DNA from: Phoenix dactylifera
Taxonomy: Eukaryota > Streptophyta > Magnoliopsida > Arecales > Arecaceae
NCBI RefSeq assembly: GCF_009389715.1
Contig: NC_052401.1
Coordinates: 732,843 to 796,842, forward strand
Direction of reading: 5' to 3'
DNA: 64,000 bases
A program made the position numbers and the translations under genes. Positions 22,701 through 32,515 of the stretch are shown here, piece by piece. Position 1 is the first letter of the stretch. Each line of letters opens with the position of its first letter. The notes beneath the pieces are model-generated. The model saw only the letters and a list, made by a program, of their open reading frames with translations, did not search any database and had not been told where the DNA came from.

Positions 22701-25700
22701 CTTGTCGGGACCCGAGTTTGTTTTTCTTGACACAATTAAATTTTATCATTTTTAACTTATTTATATTTTGATTTGTTTGTGGTGGTTTTTTAATTGCTTA
22801 GTTTGATAATATTATTTATAGATTAAAATGTCTAATAGAAAATATGACTGTGGGTATGAAAAACTCAAAAAAAAAAGAAAAATCGATAAACTCATTCAAT
22901 CTCAAAAAGGAGCTCTAGATAGATTTGTTGTTACAAACAAACATAACACTACATCAAATTCAACTCAAGAATTAGCAATAGAACAGGCACCCGAAATAGA
23001 GCTAAAAAATGAGATTGCCAGTGAAACAATATCTAGTGAAGAACACAATGAAGAATCAGATGGAGATAGGATAAACAAGGAAAAAGATTGTGAAACTAGT
23101 TCTATTCCTACAAATTTATATGATCCTGGTCAATGGAAAATAATTGATACAAAATTTAGAGATCTAATAGTGGAAAGAGGTCCAATTAGGGATTATGATT
23201 TTCATTTTCCTAAGGATGAAAACAATAGACACTTTTCTACGATATATTATATTCGTAAGTTACCTAATGGTGAAAAACATGATAGAAAATGGTTAGTGTA
23301 TTCGAAAGATTTGGATAGAGTATATTGTTTTTGCTGTAAATTATTTGATTCAAAGTCTAGCACGAGTCAATTAGTCAATGAAGGAAGTAGGGATTGGAAA
23401 AATCTAGGTATCAAGCTTAAAAGTCATGAAACAACTAATGAACATATCATTAGCATGAATAGGTGGATTGAGTTAGAAGTGAGATTGCTAAAAAATAATA
23501 CAATTGATAAAAATCTCCAAGAACAAATAAACCAAGAGAAGGATCATTGGAAAAAAGTTCTATTTAGAATTATTGCTGTCGTAAAAAATCTTGCAAAAAA
23601 TAATTTAGCATTTCGAGGAAAGAATGAAAAGATCTATCAAAGCAATAACGGAAATTTTCTAAGTTTTATTGAAACGATTGCAGAATTTGATCCAATAATG
23701 CAAGAACATATTCGACGCATTCAACATGGTGAAATTTACAATCATTATTTAGGTCATAATATTCAAAATGAATTGATTCAAATGTTAGCATCTGAAATTA
23801 AAGCTATAATACTTAAAAAGATTAAAGAAGCAAAATATTTTTCTGTAATACTTGATTGCACTCCTGATGCAAGCCATCAGGAACAAATGACCCTAGTTTT
23901 AAGATGTGTAGATACTTCAACAAGTTCAGTAAAAGTAGAAGAATATTTTTTAGAATTTTTAGAAATAGATGATACCTCTGGAAAGGGCCTTTTTAATGAA
24001 CTTATAAATATAATAGAAAAACATAAACTTGAGGTTAATGATATAAGAGGACAAGGGTATGATAATGGATCTAATATGAAAGGAAAACATCAAGGTGTAC
24101 AAAGAAGATTATTAGATATAAATCCTAGAGCATTTTACACACCATGTGGATGTCATAACTTGAATTTAGTATTATGTGATACTGCTAACTCGTGTCCTAA
24201 AGCTATATCTTTTTTTGGAGTGATACAACGAATTTATACCTTATTTTCTTCTTCTACAAAACGATGGAAAATTTTACAAGATAATATATCCACATTAACT
24301 CTTAAACCCTTATCACAAACACGTTGGGAAAGTCGTATTGAAAGTGTCAAAGCAATTAAAAACCAAGCTCCTAAAATAAGAGATGCTTTAGTTCAATTAG
24401 CGGAAACTAGTGAAGATCCTAAAATAAAGAGTGAAGCCACATGTTTAGCTACATATGAGATTGAAAATTTTGAATTTTTATTGGGCATGAATATTTGGTA
24501 TGATATATTGTTTGCTGTTAACTCAGTTAGTAAGATTTTACAATCTGAAGACATGCATATTGATGTTGCTATAGATCAATTAAAAGGTCTTCTTTCTTAT
24601 TTGAAAAGTTATAGGGAAAATGGATTCATGAATGCTTTGAATTCATCTAAAGAAATTGCAAATGAAATGGAAATAGAACCTATATTTCGTGAAAAACGTG
24701 TGATCCGTAGAAAAAAATATTTTGATGAAAATAATGATGATGAGATAACAAGATCAGCTGAAGAATCTTTTAGAATTGATTACTTTTTATATATAGTAGA
24801 TCAAGCTATTTTTTCAATTCAAAATAGGTTTGAACAATTTACCGTATATGAAAATGTTTTTGGTTTTTTGTTTAATTTTAGAAAGTTAAAATCTTTGAAT
24901 GAAGATGATTTGAAAAAGTGTTGTCTTAATCTTGAAAACTTTTTAAAGCATGGTGAATATTCTGATATTGATGGTATTGATCTGTTTTCAGAGTTAAAAA
25001 TTTTAAAAGAATTTTTACAAACAGAAACTAGTACCCCTATTGATATTTTAAGTTTTATAAAAAAAACAGATTCTTTTCCAAATGCATGCATTGCATATAG
25101 GATATTATTAACAATACCTGTAACAGTTGCTTCTGCTGAAAGAAGTTTTTCAAAATTAAAGTTGATAAAATCTTATTTGCGATCAACTATGTCACAAGAA
25201 AGATTAAATGGATTAGCTATATTATCGATTGAAAATAGTATTTTAATGGATCTTGAGTATAAAAGTTTAATTAGTAATTTTGCTTCTCAAAAAGCTAGGC
25301 GAATTATTTTTAAATAAAAATTTTAAAATATTTTTATACTTATTAAAAAAATTATTATTTAAATAATAATAAAAAAGGCCCCTTCTAATGAGTTCGCCTA
25401 AGGCCCCCAAATGTATTGGGCCGCCCCTGGCTCTATCTAACTTAGTCATTAGAGAGTCCCCCACCAAATCAGCTCCGACAACCTCTGTTCATCTCTTTGT
25501 TTGGAGGTCGGACTCCCACTCCAGGCAGACCAACCATCATCCTTCAACTCGTCAACTTCGTCAGGTCGGGTTTTGGCGGCAACATAGTTGACCACATCAA
25601 CATTCAAACTAAATGATAATACAATATTGATTACAAGTACTTTCTTAGTTTGACTTCTCATTACGTTATTATAAGGCTTATGATTAACATTACCATAATG

Positions 25701-28700
25701 GGTATTATCATTTATGTATCGTAAATTGCAATCCTAGCAAAGAGTAAGGCTAGGCACAACAATCATAATTCTTACTGTTTGGTGTCTCTCAAAGCAGCAT
25801 TTTTCTCCTAATATTTCTAGGAATTTAAGGAAAAAATAGGTAGAAATGAATATATATTTAAAATAGGCCAGAAAATTGTTCGCGAGAAATGACCTTATGT
25901 TAGGGTTGTCAAATGATAACACTAATCTCCTTTTGTCAGGCTTTATTGTCTTTGAATGTCCTTCATAAAGATAACGCCTGTGCCCCATCATAAAGTGGGG
26001 AAAGTTACCCCCTTGAGTTGTCACGAATACTTCGCTGTGAGCACACACGGTGTAATCCAATGCTGCCAAACGAGATGAATGACCCTACAAAAACATCTAA
26101 ATATCAGATAATAAACCAACCCATCAATCATAAAACAAGCTATAAGAATACCATCATGATTGCTTTCTATGAAAAGTGGGTGCCACGACAAGAAATTTTT
26201 TTGTGAAATCAAGAAATGCATACCTCAAAGGAGGGGGAGTGGAGGACAAAAATATAACATCCCTCACTTAATGATAATGGTAACAAGATATACTAAAAAA
26301 GATTGTAATTCATTTTTTCCTAGAGAAATAACTAGACTGTAATTTATATAGAATAAAATTTAAAATTACAGCACCGTATAGTTTGCAGTTCAAATTTTCT
26401 CTAGGAGTTGGTTGTGACAATCAAGCATTACAAATATTATTACCTTAAATGGTGCAAGTTCTTCAGCGGAGGCTAGAGTATCCTTTGTCTCTAAACGTGG
26501 GAATAACTGACGGAGAGGATCCATATATTTTTTTGCATTATAAATTTTACCAGAAGCAACATAAACTGATGTGGTATTGTCAAATCCCATGCCTCGAAGC
26601 ATCATCCCAACCTACAAAATCAATAACTTGATTCAAGAAGTGAAAAAATAAATTCATATCATAAGAAAAATTGTGGAATCTCATGGCTATTGAATAATCA
26701 AAATGAATTTGAGAAGTTCACAACCATGCATACTGCAGTTTATGATGCACACTGAATTAATAGGATTTTAGCTGCTAACATAGAGTAAAAGAAGAAATAA
26801 TTAACTATGAAAAAAACATATTCAGAAATAGATAAAACACAATCCATGGTTCAAGCACCATAGTTGAAACAATAGACCTTGGACAATAACTCAAACAGGG
26901 AAAGGCTATCAAAGTAAAACATAAGTGATATTGGCAATGAGGATCCGGCATCCCTCTTTTTTCAAAACAGATCTGACCTAGTGCCTACATTGCCACTTGC
27001 CTCCTTCATTTAACTCGAAATTGTGATATATGGCCAAGTAGAGATTGACTATGTGTCCACATAGATTTCTAAGGATTGTTTAGATATGATAACTAGAGTA
27101 TACTTCTATAGCCCTAAACTGCCTATGAGCTGCAAACCACTTCTTTCATTTGATTTTTCATTTGTCGCTGAAACAGGAATTTTGTTGTATTGTAAACTCC
27201 ATATTCTCAAATTCTCGGAACAGTGTATCAGAATTTTATAACTAGAAGACTCTTCAGTACCAAAAGAGTAAATGATGCCTCTGTAAGGATGATAAGGAAG
27301 ACAGCTGGATATCAACTGATAGACACCTTAATCAGATGTTAGAAATGCATTACAGAAGATAACTCAGATTCATATTCAAGCAACATCATGTCATTAAGAG
27401 TCCTCGTTTACACATAAACAACAATAATTGTACTTCAAATCTGACTGACAATATGTCGTATTACAAATAAGATAACAAATCATATTTAAGTTATCTAGGT
27501 TAATAATCACATATGAAAAACTTAAAATATCAAAATCACAGCTTTAATTCATTTAAAAAAAAAATCAACAAAACAAGTTGGAATCAAGTGGCGAACCTCT
27601 AATGGGGTTAAAGGGCATCTTCCATCCATTCGATTAGCCTCTGGGTTTATCTTTCGACCATGTCTCCTAAACTTCCCCCTCCAACTCCTTTCACGAGCAA
27701 TATCCATTTCACGTTTCTCTTCCTTGCCACCATCATAAGTACAGCATGAAAAGGCTACCATATCCTAAAATACAAACAGATTTGTGAGTTTATTATGAAA
27801 GTATATGAGATTTTTAAGTCATTAATCAAAGACTGAAGTAATACCTCTTCAAACCGAAGATGCACTGAAACATACTTCCCACCACTCATGGAGCTATTTT
27901 TCACCATCCGATCAACCATATTTTCAGCAAGAAGTCTTATAGGTTGAGAAAACCGTAATGCTTCATAATTGGTCAAACATCTCAGCCCTTGGATATTGGA
28001 TGAAACTGAGTGAGCCAACCTATTCGAGAATGGTGCTATACGTACAGCCCTGCACCAATGAATTCAAGAACTGAATCAAAATGCATGAAATGAAGATTTA
28101 CTTTAAAACATCTAAAAACCGAAAGAAGCGGCGAACAGCCTTCAAAACAAACAGTTTGTATTCAGAAAGGGACTGACAAATGAAACATAATAACTGTTTA
28201 CATCCAATGATAGTTATTATAAAATAAGTACCCAATACTTGTTAAAAACTCAAAGGTATACCGGTACAAATTCTTCTACATAATAAATTAGTTGTACAAC
28301 TAAACCAAGATTAGATTCAGGGAAATGCTCGAGATACATACATAACATTAGATCTTATGTGGTTATTTATCCACCTAGAAGAAATTATCACTTTGAGACG
28401 ATTACAAGTCCACAATATTGCAGTTTTTTATCAAATACAAGTTGAATGAAAGTGATGCCACAAGGAGCTGTTAGGGTGTATCTCTTTTCATTTACATCAT
28501 TCTCTTAGTGATTCAACATCCGTCTTGGAGCATTTTGGCCTTCAAGAGGTAGTGACATCATAGGAGCTGATGAACATCAATCCATACCCTGCCACCTGGG
28601 CACAGATGTTTTTGGTTATGGTTGTGATGGAGGGGTTTCTAGAAGATGACCCAAGGCACCAATTGACACATGAAAGCAAGAACTACAGAATCCATCAGTT

Positions 28701-31700
28701 TCAATATATGATCACCATAAAATGTCTCTCACGATCCCTGTTCACATTGAGCCAAATTAGACCAATTTATACTTAATATTAATCCGTTTTTTCCATTTTT
28801 CCTTTAATTAGATTCCCCTTCCAAACTCCTATTCCAGTTTTCAAGCCAACTGGCCATCAGATGCAATATAGGACAAAGCTTTAAGTAAAGCAACACAATG
28901 AAAGTACCAAAAATTATTCAAAAAATTACCAACAGGCAACAGGAATAAGATGCGATGCAAGATGCAAAACGAAACAGGAGAACCTCTCACATTTGGTTAA
29001 TACATAAAAGCATATTTGTTTATGCACACATAAATATTAATACAGGAATAACAAAAGCATCTTGTTTTATTTATGAAAAAAAAAGAATGCCGCTGGAACT
29101 TTTTTATTTTCAGTGAAATGTATCTCTTAAATCAAGAAGAAAAGCTCATTCAACAAGAATTATAGTTTTTTACATGGCAAGTAATTTTTTGTTTTGTTAG
29201 AAGTTTTTTTACTCAATACCATTCATTAAGGTACACTAAACCAACCCAAATAGGCACAGTATTCAAGTCAGTTCAGGGATTCAGCTCGATAAAAGGCTCG
29301 AACCACCAAGAACCTCTCTGAACCATGAGAACCTAGGCTTTTTTTATTTCCCTTTTCCATCCTTCTTTCCCTTTTTCCTTCTTTCCTCCCTTCCTTCCTT
29401 TCTCTCCTCCCTTCCTTTCTTTCATTCTTTTCCTTCTTCTTTCTTTCCTTTCTTTATTTTTCTTCTCCCTTCCTTTCTTTCCATTTTCATCTTATTCCAT
29501 TCCTTCCTTTCTTTCCTTTTCTTCTTTTTCCTTCCTTTATTTCGTTCCTTTCCTTATTTCTTTAATTTCTTTCTGTCCTTTTCTTCTTCTTCCCATTCTT
29601 TCTTTTCTTTTCTTCTTCTTTCCTTCCTTTCTTTATTCCATCTTTCCTTCCTTTCCATCCTTTTTCTTCTTCTTCCCACATGGATGGGTACTTTATACAT
29701 GAAATAAAATGCCCTAATATTATTCAAGAAAGGTTACATTATCAAACATTAGTTATACATGGTATCACTACATGTTACACTCTTTCAAAAAGTATTTGCA
29801 ATAGCAGAAACAACTTCCAGCATGACACCTTCATGTAACTCTTAATGCCAAATTTACAATCAACTATCCCCCATTTACTCTTAAATCTAGAGATATCTAT
29901 CCCTACTTGCCTCTCTGACAACATCTATAAGGTCTTAATAATATTTAGGCACAAATGGATATATGTAATTTATTGTCTTATATGGAGAATTCACTCTCAA
30001 GGAGGAGTCTATTATTGAATAGTCTTGAGAGAGAATAGACAGGAAAATCAATCTTAATAACAATTTAATATAACTTATGTCATAATGTTAGACACAAATT
30101 TCAAGATCAACAAGGAAAAATATTGTGCTGGAACCTCAAATCCTAAAGAAAAAAAGCTCCACGCACTGGTATGGTATGCTCCAAGCACACTTTTAAAAAT
30201 CCATGAACCTTAAAAAATCTTAAAAATAAAAAAATGTTGTATCGTTGCCAAACCGATGTGTATTTGCATATCAAGTGTCCTTATGGTATGATATGGTATC
30301 ACACCATACTGGTATGGCATGCAATATTGAAACTTGTCCTTCAAACAATATATATTCTATTTCAAATGATATCTAGTATTCAATATTTTTTATAACTTGA
30401 GGAAGCATGGTTTATACTGAAAAATATCCAAACAACTTGACTTGATGAATAAGCAGAGTGTGATGGAACCATGGGGCGAGCCTTGTTGCAACACTAAAGT
30501 TGCAACACTGGGACCTACGTGTCACAGGTTTGAAATACAAACAACCTTTCCACATATAGGGATAAGGTTGCATACATCTGACCCTCCCCAGACCCTGCAA
30601 TAGTGGAAGCCTCGTACACTGGGGCACCTTTTAGAATGGGATGGTATCACATTCAAAAGAGCAAGTGATTCTTGAACAGGCCGGAACAATCCCCCCCCCC
30701 CCCCCAAAAAAAAAAAAAAACTCAGAAGAAGTATTGGATGAAAAAAATAAGGCATCATTATGCCATTTCACAAAACCAATGGCCTTAAGCATTTTTAAGT
30801 CTATTCATTAGAGTACTTGTACCAAAAAAACAAGGTAACAGCTTTCAGGTGCAGAGTTTAAACAATTGCCATAAAATAAGGGAAATGTTATCCCATTGCT
30901 TCATTAAAGCTGTAAGCCACCCAAAAGAAAAATACTTCAGATTAAAAGGGCTTTAGCTGCATCACCCCCATGCTAGTAGAAGAAGACTTTTTCAGCATTT
31001 TACTTGACCACATCACATTCAATTTTTAAATGCAAATCTTCAGATAGATTTAGTTTTTGGGTTGAATTCTAGTTTCTAGTTTGCCCGTCTTGATTGTTTT
31101 AATAATATTATTCACTGCCTTTGCATGCATAAAATGTCATATAACATCCAGTGGATTCCAACACTTGGAAGGAAAATGAGACTGCACAATCCATGCAAAA
31201 TGAAGATCACAGAGATGTCCAATCCTGAGGTAAAACAAAACCAGGCAAAGATCCTAAAAATATGCTAGATGAGCAAACTAGACAGAGATAGAGAGCATAC
31301 ATACCCCAATTCTAGTAATTTGGGAAGGACCTTCTGCAAATAATAGGTTTTTGATGATAAGGCCTTAGTTCTCATGTTCACAATGTTGCTGATATTGTAA
31401 TCAAAGCGCTTCAGCATATCTTGTGGTAGTTCTTTGACCACTCTTACATGATTCTTGAGTGTCTCAATGAAGTACTCTTCATCAAAGATTTCCCGAAACT
31501 TGCTGAAGGTATCCGAACAGAAAAAAGAAATTGTTAGTCTTCCAAATATCTTGCAGCTAAAATAAAGAACTGCATATAAATACAAGTGAAAAATCATTGA
31601 TAACGATATTTGTTTAACATTAAAAAGCATTAGCAGCTCAATTAAAATACACGCTACAATGAAATTTCAAGATTGAAACTTCAAAATAGAGAGGTATTGA

Positions 31701-32479
31701 TCAAAACTTTTGCACAGATCAAAAAAGCGACCACAGCATCCTGTATTACATTACACCTTATCAAAGCAAATGAAATATGTATAGACATATGTAACAAAGA
31801 ATGCATCAATGAGCAGGGAAATGCAAGTGGCCAATAACTTCAAAATTTCAAAAGAAAATTAAAGGAATTAGGCAATTAGCAAACCTCCCAATTATCATTG
31901 TACAGTACAAAGAATCATGCTGCTCAGGGATGTACTATGTTATAACCAATAGCAATCAACAATTATGGAAGCACTTATAAGAAATTATAAAAGAAAAGGT
32001 AAAACATCCTAAAAACTAAGGTGAATAGATATAACAAAACCAGGATATAATGTGTCGATAAGGTAGAAGGGGGAAGGGGTGGTAGAAACAACTCCTAATA
32101 GGGAACTTACTAGAAAGAACAAAAAGAAAAGATTGTTGCAGGAACCAGCCATCTTAAATGCAGCAAGAGATGAATCAACTATAAAGAAGATGTGGACTGA
32201 ATTACATAATAACCTGGAATCACGCCAAACACTGTTCAAATGAAAAATTGGGATCACAAGTGTGGCATTCAGTAAACCTGCCACAGCAACTGCATCACTT
32301 ATCTGTCCCAAAGAACAAGCTATGTCAGATAATTTGCAGTAAACAAACATGATAAATAAAGCTTTATATCACAGAAAAGAGAGAAAATGTTTAATTGATA
32401 TCCGAAGGAACTCAACATGCCGAAGGTTAGGACATAGATATGAGTAAGATGTGTGTTTGAGCACATTTGATTGTGTGCA

Positions 32480-32515
<36 letters not shown>

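Larger units (their letters stand above)
21497..25429 (+). mobile_element. hAT-superfamily DNA transposon, complete, 3933 bp
   Basis: The element begins CAGTGCCGGC and ends GCCGCCCCTG, giving short imperfect terminal inverted repeats (CAGTGCCGGC against CAGGGGCGGC). It is bounded by a perfect 8-bp target duplication GCTCTATC (21489-21496 and 25430-25437), the hallmark length for hAT. The 14-bp motif CGCCTAAGGCCCCC occurs near both ends on the same strand, and the left end also contains GCCTTAGGC facing GCCTAAGGC, forming a potential hairpin. A GC-rich leader of about 1 kb precedes an AT-rich transposase gene (22828-25317) with no stop or frameshift. It sits in the last intron of the O-fucosyltransferase gene, in antisense orientation, within an older LTR. 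The element looks young and possibly autonomous. Confidence 0.92.
20990..25584 (+). mobile_element. Gypsy-like LTR fragment interrupted by the hAT element
   Basis: The two parts are about 20990-21496 and 25438-25584. The left part has a TATATAAA box (21370-21377) followed by a leader with CTCACCTAATCTC and a pyrimidine-rich stretch. The right part has GAGAGTCCCCCACC and ends GGTTTTGGCGGCAACA at 25584, the usual shape of a plant gypsy LTR end. Removing the hAT element and one copy of its target duplication restores a continuous LTR. The left edge is uncertain, and no second LTR or internal coding region was seen, so it may be a solo LTR. Confidence 0.55.
28050..31304. other. Intron 5 of the O-fucosyltransferase gene, repeat-rich
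   Basis: This 3.3-kb intron holds an interspersed repeat with a long pyrimidine tract (29345-30060), a GGTATGG-type repeat (about 30155-30330), an Au-like SINE (30466-30632) and a C15A15 homopolymer junction (30691-30720). No exon or separate gene was recognised. Confidence 0.6.

Noticed and set aside
28570..28776. Plus-strand frame of 68 codons in an intron of the O-fucosyltransferase gene
   Set aside because: No motif and no splice context; it is expected by chance in a 3-kb intron.
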